Positions 18,481-27,924 of a stretch of DNA of 57,778 bases are shown in pieces (within the stretch, counting starts at the first letter, position 1; each line of letters begins with the position of its first letter). This stretch comes from Filobacillus milosensis (GTDB taxonomy: Bacteria; Bacillota; Bacilli; Bacillales; Alkalibacillaceae), in assembly GCF_004402015.1 (NCBI RefSeq), contig NZ_SOPW01000020.1, positions 1-57,778 of the forward strand, written 5' to 3'. Made by a program: the position numbers and the translations under genes. The notes below the pieces were generated by a model. The model had not been told where the DNA came from and did not search any database. It saw nothing but the letters and a program-made list of their open reading frames with translations.

Positions 18481-20310
18481 TTAAAGTTGATCTAACATCT
18501 GAAACTGGGATTTAACTAATCCGTAGTATTCACCTTGATGTTTCATCAACTCTTCATGATTACCTTGTTCTAAAATACGACCATTCTCTAACACAATAAT
18601 GTTATCAGAATCACGAATCGTTGAAAGACGGTGCGCAATAATAATCGCTGTACGTCCGTTTAAAAGTTTCTTAAGAGCATTTTGGATTTTCAGCTCTGTC
18701 TCTGTATCAATACTTGCCGTCGCTTCATCAAGAATGATGATTCTTGGATTGGCTAGTAATGCACGAGCAAACGATAATAACTGTCGCTCACCAGCTGATA
18801 AGATGTTTCCTCGTTCTTCAACTTCAGTTTCATATCCATCAGCTAATCGTTGAATAAAGTCATCTGCACCTACAACTTTTGCTGACTCCATAACTTCTTC
18901 ATCAGTTGCATCCGGACGGCCAAATCGAATATTCTCCATAATCGTTCCAGAGAAAATAAAGGTATCCTGTAGAACAACACTGATGTTTTGACGTAAGCCG
19001 TCTAACTTGGTGTCTCTTAAATCGACTCCATCTATTTTTACAGAACCTTTTGTTGGGTCATAGAATCGATTAATCAAGTTAGCAATAGTAGATTTACCTG
19101 AACCCGTATGACCGACAAGTGCTACCGTCTGTCCCGCTTTCATCTCTAGTGAAATTTCATGTAAAGCGATTCGGTCTTCATCATAAGCGAACTGTACTTG
19201 GTCAAATTCGATATGACCTTGAATGTCATCCATTTCAACTGCATCTTCTTTTTCTTCTACATTTGGCTTTTCATCTAAGAATTCAAAGATACGTTCTGAT
19301 GCTGACATAGCCATTAATAGTTGATTATACATTTGACCAAGTCTGGAAATTGGTTCCCAGAACATACCAATAAAGAATGTAAATGTTACAAACTCCCCTA
19401 CGCTTACTCCTGGGTCATTAATGATCAAGTAAGAACCATAAGCAATTAAAATGACTGTACCAATAGCATTACTCATCTCAACAAATGGTCTGAACATAGC
19501 ACTTTTTCTTGTTGCAGTTTTCCAGCTATTAAAGGTGTCATCATTTACGCCATGGAAATACTCAGTGTTGTTATCTTCTTGTGAGAATGATTGAGTAATT
19601 CTTACACCTTGAATACTTTCATTTAAGTGAGAATTAACACGTGATTGTTGAATACGAACATCTTGCCATGATTTACGAATGTTTTTTCTTAATTTTGTTG
19701 AGATGTAGAACATAATTGGAATGATTACCATTACAGCCAATGCTAATTTAGGGCTGATGACGAGTAGAATGATAACAATACTTACTAATGTCACAATATC
19801 CATCAACAAGTTAATGATTCCATTCGTAAATAATTCTTGTAATGAGTTAATATCATTCATTATTCGTACGATGATACTACCAGCTGATCGATTATCAAAG
19901 AATCGATTAGAAAGTCTTTGTACATGTGAGAATAAATGATGCCTCAAGTCATACACAACATTCTGACCGAGTATATTAACATATTTAATTCGAACAGCAT
20001 TTCCAATATAACTAAGTAAATATAATACAGCTATACCGATTACGTATGATAATAATAATTGATACGTTCCTCCACCTTCTAAAACTTTATCAACAATTTG
20101 GTTACCTATCAAAATTGGAACAATTAACCTCACTGCCGTTGATACAAGCATTGCAATAATAGCAATCGGCATGACGGTTTTAGCGTATGGTTTCACATAT
20201 TTTAATAATCGAACGAGCTGCTGCCAGTTAAACGGTTTATCTACAGCAATATCTTGAGTGTAACGAAATCTTTTTAGATGAGGGCTTTTCGCCTTCATAG
20301 TTTCTGCCAT
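18481..20310 (-). CDS. ABC exporter half-transporter, catalytic partner (YfiC-like)
   Basis: A 609-residue fused transporter: six membrane helices (about residues 45-330) followed by an ATPase domain. Walker A is GHTGSGKST and Walker B is IIILDEATAS with the catalytic glutamate present. The signature is LSAGE instead of LSGGQ. It lies 12 bp behind the other half-transporter (20323-22083). The pair resembles B. subtilis YfiB/YfiC and heterodimeric multidrug exporters such as BmrCD and LmrCD. Substrate is unknown; drugs, lipids or peptides are possible. Confidence 0.88.
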   Translation of the reverse strand: MAETMKAKSPHLKRFRYTQDIAVDKPFNWQQLVRLLKYVKPYAKTVMPIAIIAMLVSTAVRLIVPILIGNQIVDKVLEGGGTYQLLLSYVIGIAVLYLLSYIGNAVRIKYVNILGQNVVYDLRHHLFSHVQRLSNRFFDNRSAGSIIVRIMNDINSLQELFTNGIINLLMDIVTLVSIVIILLVISPKLALAVMVIIPIMFYISTKLRKNIRKSWQDVRIQQSRVNSHLNESIQGVRITQSFSQEDNNTEYFHGVNDDTFNSWKTATRKSAMFRPFVEMSNAIGTVILIAYGSYLIINDPGVSVGEFVTFTFFIGMFWEPISRLGQMYNQLLMAMSASERIFEFLDEKPNVEEKEDAVEMDDIQGHIEFDQVQFAYDEDRIALHEISLEMKAGQTVALVGHTGSGKSTIANLINRFYDPTKGSVKIDGVDLRDTKLDGLRQNISVVLQDTFIFSGTIMENIRFGRPDATDEEVMESAKVVGADDFIQRLADGYETEVEERGNILSAGERQLLSFARALLANPRIIILDEATASIDTETELKIQNALKKLLNGRTAIIIAHRLSTIRDSDNIIVLENGRILEQGNHEELMKHQGEYYGLVKSQFQMLDQL

Positions 20311-20322
20311 ATGTTTCCCCCC

Positions 20323-22083
20323 TTAAGCGTGCTGTTTATTCTTTCCCAGTATCGCTTCCTTATCTTGATATTGAATGTCATAGATTCGCTGATACGGTCC
20401 ACCATTGTCTAATAATTCTTCGTGTTGACCTCTTTCAACGATCTTCCCATCTTCTAAAACTAATATTTCATCCGCATGTTTTAATGATGATATACGGTGA
20501 GCAATGATGAAAGTTGTTCTTCCTTTCATCACTTCTTTCAATGCTTTTTGAATCTTAAATTCTGTCTCCATATCTACTGCAGAAGTTGCATCATCCAGGA
20601 CTAATACTTTTGGATTTACTAAAATTGCTCGAGCTATAGAGATTCGCTGTTTTTGACCACCTGATAATCCCATACCTCTTTCACCTAACAAGGTGTCATA
20701 ACCTTTTGGCATTTCCATGATAAAATCATGTGCCTGTGCTCTTTTAGCTGCATCGATAATCTCATCCATTGAAGCTTCTGGATTACCATAAGCAATATTG
20801 TCCTTAATTGAAGTTGAGAATAAGAATGGTTCTTGTAAAACAAAACCAATATGCTTTCTCATCTCTTTTAACGAGTATTCAGAAACACTATGACCATCTA
20901 GTAAAACCTCACCTTGTTCAGGCTCATAGAATCTTGTGATCAATTGAGTAATACTTGTTTTCCCTGAACCCGTTGCACCAATTAAACCAATAGTTTTTCC
21001 AGGAGGAGCATCAAATGTAACATCTTTCAATGCCTCATCATCATCCTCAACATAAGTTAAAGTCACATCTTTAAACGCCACATGCCCTTTAACATCTTCT
21101 GCTTTTACAGGACTAGTGGTTTCCTTAATTTCATCATCTGATTCTAAAATTTCTAATAAACGTTCTCCAGATGCTTTAGATTGTGAGAACATATTAACAA
21201 CGAAACCAAAGTTCATTAACGGTCCTACCAGATACCAAATTAAATTAAAATAAGCAATAATGGCACCTAAAGAAATAGAACCATTCATATACAAGTAACC
21301 ACCAAAGGCTAACAATACCACAACTGAAACATTACCCATAAACTCCATTAACGGAAAATATTTAGACCAAATCGTAGCTGTATTTAGATAATGTTGTCTG
21401 TAATCATCACCCTTATCTGAAAAACGACCAATCTCAAAGTCTTCTTTTGATAATGATTTAACTGTATTCATACCTGAGATATTCTCTTGCACACGTGTGT
21501 TTAAACGACCAAAAGACTTACGAATCTGTCTGAAAGCCGGGTGCACTTTTTTATCAAACTTCATAACTAAAACAATTAAGAATGGCATGGATGCCATCGT
21601 CGCTAATGCTAATGGTACTGAGAAATATAACATAACTGATAAACTACTTAGCACTAACAGCAGGATTCGAATTAACTCTGAAAATCCAAACGACAGGAAG
21701 AATCTAAATAATTCTACATCTGCTGTTAAACGAGACATTAGATCTCCAGTTTTAGCATTATCGTAGTAATGGAATGATAAGCGCTGTAACTTTTTATATA
21801 ACGCATCTCTTAAACTAAATACTGCTGATATTCCAAAATAATCACCTAGAAACTGATGAAAAAATGTAGCAACAGATTTAACAATCATAAGACCAATAAA
21901 CGATAAACATAGTATTGGAACTAATCCGTAGTTTTTCTCTTTTATGACATCATCTATTGCAATCTGCACAACAATTGGATAGGCAACTGTTATGATGGTC
22001 ACAAAGAATAATGAAAGTAACGATAAAAAGAAAAACCGTTTATACGGCCAATAGAATTCTTTCAACTTTTTAAACGTCTCCAT
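20323..22083 (-). CDS. ABC exporter half-transporter with degenerate ATP site (YfiB-like)
   Basis: A 586-residue transmembrane-plus-ATPase protein, first gene of the exporter pair. Walker A is GATGSGKTS and the signature is the canonical LSGGQKQR. Walker B reads VLVLDDATSA, with aspartate where the catalytic glutamate is expected. Together with the LSAGE signature of its partner this predicts one inactive and one active ATP site, the known design of heterodimeric exporters such as BmrCD and TM287/288. The ATG at 22083 has AAAAGGGGGAAC upstream. Confidence 0.9.
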   Translation of the reverse strand: METFKKLKEFYWPYKRFFFLSLLSLFFVTIITVAYPIVVQIAIDDVIKEKNYGLVPILCLSFIGLMIVKSVATFFHQFLGDYFGISAVFSLRDALYKKLQRLSFHYYDNAKTGDLMSRLTADVELFRFFLSFGFSELIRILLLVLSSLSVMLYFSVPLALATMASMPFLIVLVMKFDKKVHPAFRQIRKSFGRLNTRVQENISGMNTVKSLSKEDFEIGRFSDKGDDYRQHYLNTATIWSKYFPLMEFMGNVSVVVLLAFGGYLYMNGSISLGAIIAYFNLIWYLVGPLMNFGFVVNMFSQSKASGERLLEILESDDEIKETTSPVKAEDVKGHVAFKDVTLTYVEDDDEALKDVTFDAPPGKTIGLIGATGSGKTSITQLITRFYEPEQGEVLLDGHSVSEYSLKEMRKHIGFVLQEPFLFSTSIKDNIAYGNPEASMDEIIDAAKRAQAHDFIMEMPKGYDTLLGERGMGLSGGQKQRISIARAILVNPKVLVLDDATSAVDMETEFKIQKALKEVMKGRTTFIIAHRISSLKHADEILVLEDGKIVERGQHEELLDNGGPYQRIYDIQYQDKEAILGKNKQHA

Positions 22084-22336
22084 GATGTTCCCCCTTTTGA
22101 ACAAAACTTAAGATGACAATAAAAAAATTGTACTTTAATAAATATATCGAGTTCCGAAATAAATTTCTACCCTTTTTGCACAATTTTTTAAAATTTTTAT
22201 AAAATTATTTTATAGTACAACTTTGTTATCCGATACGTTAATAAGTTTGAATTTTTCTCAGTCTTAAGACGGAAATGCGTAACAGATTAAAAATCTAAAG
22301 AAGTGGTATATAATATTAGTAGAAAGGAGAGATAAA

Positions 22337-23149
22337 ATGCTAGGATTCGACACTCAATTGATCTATGCTAAATTAGGAGAACTAGGACTATTATTAATTG
22401 TATTTATTATTGTAGCTCCCTTGGGAAGAAAGTTAATCGCAGGAGCTATGACGCAAGTCGCAAAGAAACAAAAACTATCTGAGGGAAGAAAGAAAACATT
22501 AGAGAAATTACTCCAAAGCATTTTTACATACGCTTTAATGATTTTCTTTATCTTAACTATTTTAGGTTTATTTATTGATATTGCACCGTTACTCGCTGGT
22601 GTGGGTATTTTAGGTTTAGCGATCGGTTTTGGTGCGCAAGGTTTGGTTAGTGATATTGTCACAGGATTTTTCATATTAATTGAAAAGCAAATCGATGTGG
22701 ATGATTATGTAACCGCTGGCGGAGAAGGTGGTATCGTTGAAGAGTTAGGATTAAGAACAACACAAATAAGAGGTTTTGATGGTACATTACACTTCATTCC
22801 TAACCGTAATATTCAAAACGTAAATAACCATTCTCGTGGAAATATGCGAGCTTTGGTTGATATAGGTATTGCTTATGATGAGAATATTGATGAAGCAATT
22901 ACTGTGTTACAAAATGCTTGTGACCCATTTAAGAACGATGTACGACTTAAAGAAGGGCCTGATGTTATTGGTGTTCAAAGCTTGGGTTCATCTGATGTAG
23001 TCCTTAGAATTATTGCAAAGACTGAAAACATGGAACAATTCGGAGTAGAACGCGATATGCGTAAAGCTTGTAAAGTTGCACTTGATCAAGCAGGAATTGA
23101 GATTCCATTTCCTCATCAAGTCTATATTGAGAAAAAAGAAAATGCTTAA
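22337..23149 (+). CDS. Small-conductance mechanosensitive channel, MscS family (YkuT-like)
   Basis: A 270-residue membrane channel. Three helices are visible; the third, pore-lining helix is rich in Gly and Ala (LAGVGILGLAIGFGAQGLV), and the conserved beta domain and C-terminal alpha/beta domain follow (VDDYV...GTVEEL-like GIVEELGLRTTQIR). It releases solutes when turgor rises suddenly. Length and neighbourhood fit B. subtilis YkuT. AAAGGAGAG precedes the ATG. It complements the solute and potassium uptake systems in this window. Confidence 0.9.
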   Translation: MLGFDTQLIYAKLGELGLLLIVFIIVAPLGRKLIAGAMTQVAKKQKLSEGRKKTLEKLLQSIFTYALMIFFILTILGLFIDIAPLLAGVGILGLAIGFGAQGLVSDIVTGFFILIEKQIDVDDYVTAGGEGGIVEELGLRTTQIRGFDGTLHFIPNRNIQNVNNHSRGNMRALVDIGIAYDENIDEAITVLQNACDPFKNDVRLKEGPDVIGVQSLGSSDVVLRIIAKTENMEQFGVERDMRKACKVALDQAGIEIPFPHQVYIEKKENA

Positions 23150-23237
23150 TTTAGTAAGGCATTCTTTGTAATGAAGATAATAACTACAAATAGCCTGTTC
23201 ATAACTACTGAACAGGCTTTTATATCGAGGTGAGTAT

Positions 23238-24566
23238 ATGAAATACGTTATAATCGGCGGCGATGCTGCAGGTATGAGTGCTGCTATGCAAATTGTTAGA
23301 TCTAAAGGGGATCATGAAATAATCACCTTAGAACGTGGTGAAATCTATTCTTATGGGCAATGCGGACTTCCTTATGCAATTAGTGGCATTGTTGATGAGC
23401 CTGAAGATGTGATAGCCAGATCTGTAGAGAAGTTCCGTGAAAAATATGGAATAGATGCAAAAATAAATCATGAAGTTACTCATGTGGATACAGATAGTAA
23501 GTCTGTTTCAGGTGTCGTGACGACTTCTGGAGAAACTTTTAGCTACAATTATGACAAACTTCTGATTGCTAGTGGTGCAAGCCCTGTCACTCCTGATTGG
23601 GAAGGGGTAAACTTAGATGGTATTTTTCATATCAAAACTATTCCAGACACTAACGACATCTTAAACTACCTCAATAAAGATGTACAAAATGTCACGATTG
23701 TCGGCGGTGGATTTGTTGGTCTTGAGATGGCTGAAAATTTCAAAGAAATCGGAAAAGAAGTAACAATTATACAACGTGGCAAACAATTAATAAAACCACT
23801 GGATGAAGACATGGCTGAACTAATACATGAAGAAGCCGATAAGCAAAATATCAAATTAATATTTGACGAATCCGTTCAAGGTTTTTCAGGTGATTCTAAA
23901 GTGAAGAAAATCCATACTGATCAAAATGAGTATGACACTGATTTAGTGCTATTATCCATCGGCATCAAACCAAACACTCAGTTTGTTGATGAGCAGTTTG
24001 AATACGGGGATAAAAAAGAAATTATAGTTAATGAGTTTATGCAAACAAATATTCCTGATGTTTACGCTGCTGGTGACTGTGCAAGTCAATATCACCGGAT
24101 TAAACAACAAAATGATTACGTTCCATTAGGCACTCACGCAAATAAACAAGGCATGGTCGCTGGTCAAAACTTGGTTGGTGAAAAAGTCAGTTTTAAAGGC
24201 ATTGTCGGAACTTCTATCCTAAAATTTTTAGATTTAGAAATTGCAAAAACGGGTTTATCAGAAAAAGAAGCTAGTGATATATCAATTGACTATGATTCAG
24301 TCAAAATTACTACACGACCAGTTGCTGGTTATTATTCAGCAGAAGAAAAAATAACAATAAAATTAGTTTATGAGAAAAGCTCTAAAAAGTTATTAGGCGC
24401 ACAAATCGTAGGAAATAAAGGTGTCGATAAACGTATTGACGTTGTTGCAACAGCTTTATTCCATGAAATGACTACTGTGCAATTATTAGATTTAGACCTA
24501 GCATACGCCCCACCATTTAACGGTGTGTGGGACCCTATTCAGCAAGCTGCAAAAAGAACGTTATAA
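23238..24566 (+). CDS. cdr: CoA-disulfide reductase
   Basis: A 442-residue FAD/NAD(P)H oxidoreductase of the CoADR family. The opening GGDAAGMSAAMQ binds FAD, YGQCGLPY carries the single redox cysteine (Cys42), and GGGFVGLEMAE is the NAD(P)H-binding site. Conserved tyrosines of the C-terminal dimerisation domain are present (PPFNGVWD region). It reduces CoA disulfide and so keeps the CoA thiol pool, a role important in bacteria that use CoA or bacillithiol rather than glutathione. NADH oxidase activity is a related possibility. Confidence 0.88.
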   Translation: MKYVIIGGDAAGMSAAMQIVRSKGDHEIITLERGEIYSYGQCGLPYAISGIVDEPEDVIARSVEKFREKYGIDAKINHEVTHVDTDSKSVSGVVTTSGETFSYNYDKLLIASGASPVTPDWEGVNLDGIFHIKTIPDTNDILNYLNKDVQNVTIVGGGFVGLEMAENFKEIGKEVTIIQRGKQLIKPLDEDMAELIHEEADKQNIKLIFDESVQGFSGDSKVKKIHTDQNEYDTDLVLLSIGIKPNTQFVDEQFEYGDKKEIIVNEFMQTNIPDVYAAGDCASQYHRIKQQNDYVPLGTHANKQGMVAGQNLVGEKVSFKGIVGTSILKFLDLEIAKTGLSEKEASDISIDYDSVKITTRPVAGYYSAEEKITIKLVYEKSSKKLLGAQIVGNKGVDKRIDVVATALFHEMTTVQLLDLDLAYAPPFNGVWDPIQQAAKRTL

Positions 24567-24640
24567 AATAAGTGATGATCGCACACAAAAATTTGCTGGC
24601 AATTCTTAACCATTTAACAGTGGTATAGTAACATCCATAC

Positions 24641-24666
24641 AAAAAGCTCGCCTTGGCGAGCTTTTA
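24641..24666. terminator. Bidirectional terminator between cdr and dapL
   Basis: Stem AAAAGCTCGCC/GGCGAGCTTTT with a TT loop, between convergent genes. Confidence 0.85.
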
Positions 24667-25776
24667 AATATTATAGATTGTTTCTGTTACCGTTTTTATT
24701 CCAACATCAATAGCACGTTCATCTGGTTTCAGTTGACTATTGTGCAATCCATACTCTGAATCTACCCCTAACCAAAACATAAACCCAGGAATCTCTTTTA
24801 ATAAATATCCAAAGTCCTCTCCTGTCATAGCTTCAGGGGCTTCTTTATAATCCACAATATCTTCAATAATGGTTTTAAACTTCCCAACGTAATTCGCATC
24901 ATTGTGCACCATATAATAATTAGCTCCATAATCTATGGATGTCTCACAATCATAACGAACCTCTATGCCTTTTAACAAATTTTCAATGCTTTCTTTTATA
25001 ACAATCATCGCGTCAGGCTTTATTGTTCTAATCGTACCTTCTACCCTAGCGTGTTCAGCAATAATATTTTGTACTGTACCAGCTTCCATTTTTCCTAAAG
25101 TGACAACCGCTGGACTCAAAGGGTCACGCATTCGACTGACAATTTGCTGTAGCTGAACATTAAAAGCACTAGCCGCCATAATCATATCCTTCGTTTCATG
25201 TGGATAGGCTGCATGGCCACCTTTTCCTTTAAAATCAATAAATAATTCACTGGTATTAGCAAATAACAAACCAGGCTTAGAACTCACAGTACCTACAGGA
25301 AGTTTAGGATCAATATGTAAAGCAAAAATCATATCTGGTCTATAGCGCTGCATGATTTCACTTTTCAGCATAGGTTCTGCTCCACCTGGCCCCTCTTCAG
25401 CTGGTTGGAATAAAAACAACACATGATCTTCTGGTCGATTTTTCACTAGTTGACTCAATGCTCCAAGGGCAATTGTCATATGAATATCATGACCGCATGC
25501 ATGCATATACCCTTCACGTGTGGAGGAAAATTCATACCCAGTTTCTTCTGTTATAGGTAGTCCATCGATATCCGTTCGATAAGCAATGGTCTTCTCCCCT
25601 ACCTTGCCTTCAACAAAAACAAATAATCCCGTATGCCATTTATGTATTGATAGATAATCTTGTGGTAGTTGATGAATATTATTTAGTAAATATTCTTGTG
25701 TTTTAAATTCCTGAAAGCCTATTTCGGGAATTTGATGCAGTTCTCGTCTAATTTTAATGAAATCATCCACAGCCAA
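24664..25776 (-). CDS. dapL: N-acetyldiaminopimelate deacetylase
   Basis: A 370-residue M20D metallopeptidase-family enzyme corresponding to B. subtilis YkuR. It removes the acetyl group from N-acetyl-LL-diaminopimelate in the acetylase branch of lysine and peptidoglycan synthesis. ACGHDIHM, PAEEGPGGAEPM and the late MTGEDFGYLL with metal ligands are visible. The start is TTG with GAAAGG upstream. It follows dapH after 60 bp that contain a hairpin. Together with patA (33042) and dapH the whole acetylated branch is represented. Confidence 0.93.
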   Translation of the reverse strand: MAVDDFIKIRRELHQIPEIGFQEFKTQEYLLNNIHQLPQDYLSIHKWHTGLFVFVEGKVGEKTIAYRTDIDGLPITEETGYEFSSTREGYMHACGHDIHMTIALGALSQLVKNRPEDHVLFLFQPAEEGPGGAEPMLKSEIMQRYRPDMIFALHIDPKLPVGTVSSKPGLLFANTSELFIDFKGKGGHAAYPHETKDMIMAASAFNVQLQQIVSRMRDPLSPAVVTLGKMEAGTVQNIIAEHARVEGTIRTIKPDAMIVIKESIENLLKGIEVRYDCETSIDYGANYYMVHNDANYVGKFKTIIEDIVDYKEAPEAMTGEDFGYLLKEIPGFMFWLGVDSEYGLHNSQLKPDERAIDVGIKTVTETIYNI

Positions 25777-25798
25777 CTCAACCTTTCTCAGATATTAT

Positions 25799-25829
25799 AA
25801 AAAAGCGGAATCAATTAAGACTCCGCTTG
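25799..25829 (-). terminator. Hairpin between dapH and dapL
   Basis: Stem AAGCGGAGT/GATTCCGCTT-type followed on the minus strand by TTTTTT. It looks like an intrinsic terminator yet lies between two genes of one pathway, so it may set dapL expression below dapH or give dapL partial independence. Confidence 0.75.
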
Positions 25830-25836
25830 GCTTTCA

Positions 25837-26556
25837 TTAATCATCTAATTTTCTTAAAGCACTCATGATTTCAGTCTTTGATTTTGTCTGATCATCAATT
25901 TCTTTAATGACTTTAGCTGGTGTACCTGCAACGACTGTATTTTCAGGTACATCTTCTGTAACAATGGCTCCAGCTGCAACAACTGCACCTTTACCTACTG
26001 TCACACCTTCTAAAATAACAGCATTCGCTCCAACAACTACTCCATCTTCAATAACAACTGGCTTTGCTGAAGGAGGCTCAATAACCCCTGCTAGTACTGT
26101 TCCTGCACCAATGTGACAGTTCTTCCCTACAGTTGCACGACCACCTAGCACTGCATTCATATCAATCATCGTGCCTTCACCGATTGCTGCCCCAATATTA
26201 ATTGATGCTCCCATCATGATAACCACACCGTCACCAATTTCAACTTGATCACGAATTATAGCGCCTGGTTCAATACGAGCATTAATATTTTTAAGGTCTA
26301 ATAATGGAATAGCTGAATTTCTTCGATCATTTTCAATCACATAGTCATCGATTAAATGTGAGAACTTTTCCAGATCTTCTTTAACAACTTTCCATTCACC
26401 AAATAATACCCCTGCTTGCTCATCAACAAATGTTTGAATGTCATCATTAAATTCAATCGCACTTAACTTATTACCTTTAAGGTAAACTTTAACAGGTGTC
26501 GATTTTTTAGCGTTTGATATGAAATTAATGATTTCATTAGCGTCCATCATCTTCAT
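25837..26556 (-). CDS. dapH: Tetrahydrodipicolinate N-acetyltransferase
   Basis: A 239-residue left-handed beta-helix acetyltransferase (YkuQ/DapH). The hexapeptide repeats are clear from about residue 95 to 210 ([41 protein letters not shown]). The N-terminus [13 protein letters not shown] is characteristic. It acetylates tetrahydrodipicolinate with acetyl-CoA as the committed step of the acetylase lysine branch. TTGGAGGATT precedes the start. Length is normal. Confidence 0.95.
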   Translation of the reverse strand: MKMMDANEIINFISNAKKSTPVKVYLKGNKLSAIEFNDDIQTFVDEQAGVLFGEWKVVKEDLEKFSHLIDDYVIENDRRNSAIPLLDLKNINARIEPGAIIRDQVEIGDGVVIMMGASINIGAAIGEGTMIDMNAVLGGRATVGKNCHIGAGTVLAGVIEPPSAKPVVIEDGVVVGANAVILEGVTVGKGAVVAAGAIVTEDVPENTVVAGTPAKVIKEIDDQTKSKTEIMSALRKLDD

Positions 26557-26619
26557 GCTGAATCCTCCAATATTAAATTTTACTTTACTGTATCAGAAGA
26601 TTAAAATCTTTGACAAGCA

Positions 26620-27066
26620 TTATCTTGCTTGCTGCTGATAAAATTCATTTCTAAATTGCTTTAAAATCTCTCTGCGCGTATAAATACCAACCATTTGTTC
26701 ATCATTGTTTAAAACACATACAAATGAATGATCTATTAATACATGTATGGCATCCTCTAATGTTGCAGTTTCATTTATTGTTGGGATATCAGGTTGCATG
26801 ACATCTTCAACTTTTTTCTTATACAACTGACTAATTTCTATTTCTTCTATTCCGAACATTGTTTCTACAATATTAGATTTGCTAATAATTCCACAAAAAC
26901 GACCATCCAGATCTAAGACTGGTACAGCATTGTAACCGGTTTTAGTTAGAACTAACAATGCATGTTCAAGTGGATTTTGTAATTGGACATGTGCTACTTT
27001 TTCAGCATCAATCATGTCTTCTTTTACTGGTATCGATGATAAATCAAAGTGAGTTAAATCTAACAT
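26620..27066 (-). CDS. ykuL: CBS-domain protein YkuL (CbpB-like)
   Basis: A 148-residue cytoplasmic protein consisting of two CBS domains (about residues 15-75 and 80-145). It corresponds in length and position to B. subtilis YkuL. Related Firmicute proteins (CbpB/DarB) bind cyclic di-AMP and regulate the stringent-response enzyme Rel; that role is inferred from family knowledge only. The ATG at 27066 with AAGGAGGGG upstream is preferred over the one at 27090. Confidence 0.88.
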   Translation of the reverse strand: MLDLTHFDLSSIPVKEDMIDAEKVAHVQLQNPLEHALLVLTKTGYNAVPVLDLDGRFCGIISKSNIVETMFGIEEIEISQLYKKKVEDVMQPDIPTINETATLEDAIHVLIDHSFVCVLNNDEQMVGIYTRREILKQFRNEFYQQQAR

Positions 27067-27210
27067 ATGACTCCCCTCCTTAATTAACACAGGAGTACTT
27101 CCAAAAACATTTTAACATAAAGTATCCTAAGTACATAATTTTGCACCCTACTTTTATTACCCCAATTCATATATAATAAACCTTAGATAAAAAAGAAATG
27201 AGTGATTGTT

Positions 27211-27849
27211 TTGCCTTACCAATATACGAGAAAAGAAGAAGCAGTAAATGCCCTTACACATGGACTTGGGGCTGCGTTAGCTATAGCTGGATTGGTTATA
27301 TTAATTGTCTATTCAACCATTCACGGTAATGCGTGGCACATTGTATCTGTTACAGTATACGGGACCACAATGTTAATCATGTACTTATCTTCTACCATTG
27401 TACATAGTTTAAAGGACGGCCGGGCAAAAGATATTTTCCTGTTTATTGACCATTCGTCCATCTACTTATTTATAGCAGGAACATATACCCCGATATTACT
27501 CGTACTATTACGAGGTCCGATTGGTTGGACATTATTTGGTGTCATTTGGGGTGTAGCAATTTTAGGCATCATCTTCAAAATATTCTTTGTGAAGAGATTT
27601 ATGATTGTTTCAACAATAATTTATATTTTCTTGGGATGGTTTATTGTATTCGTTTGGAATCCATTGGTTCAGGAAATGGAATTAAGAGGATTAATCTTTT
27701 TAATCATTGGCGGGGTACTGTACTCTGTAGGAAGTATATTTTATATGTGGAGAGGCTTTCCTTATCATCATGCCGTGTGGCACATATTCGTAATTGCAGG
27801 GAGTGCCTTTCACTTCTTCGCAATATTATTTTACGTCGTTTTAGTCTAA
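27211..27849 (+). CDS. Hemolysin III / PAQR family membrane protein (YplQ-like)
   Basis: A 212-residue protein with seven hydrophobic helices and the family's conserved metal-site residues (NALTHGLGA near the start, STIVHSL, FIDHSSIY, and the late FPYHHAVWHIFVIAGS). Despite the name, members are mostly not toxins; PAQR proteins resemble zinc-dependent membrane hydrolases. The TTG at 27211 is chosen because GAGTGATT lies 8 bp before it; a GTG at 27202 is the alternative. A strong terminator follows. Confidence 0.87.
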   Translation: MPYQYTRKEEAVNALTHGLGAALAIAGLVILIVYSTIHGNAWHIVSVTVYGTTMLIMYLSSTIVHSLKDGRAKDIFLFIDHSSIYLFIAGTYTPILLVLLRGPIGWTLFGVIWGVAILGIIFKIFFVKRFMIVSTIIYIFLGWFIVFVWNPLVQEMELRGLIFLIIGGVLYSVGSIFYMWRGFPYHHAVWHIFVIAGSAFHFFAILFYVVLV

Positions 27850-27880
27850 AACAGGGCTGGAGAACCAGCCCTGTTTTTTT
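27849..27880 (+). terminator. Terminator of the hemolysin III family gene
   Basis: Stem ACAGGGCTGG/CCAGCCCTGT with AGAA loop and a run of seven Ts. Confidence 0.93.
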
Positions 27881-27924
27881 ATATGTTTTAATTAAGTTGT
27901 TTTCTTACAAAGGCTTACTAATGT

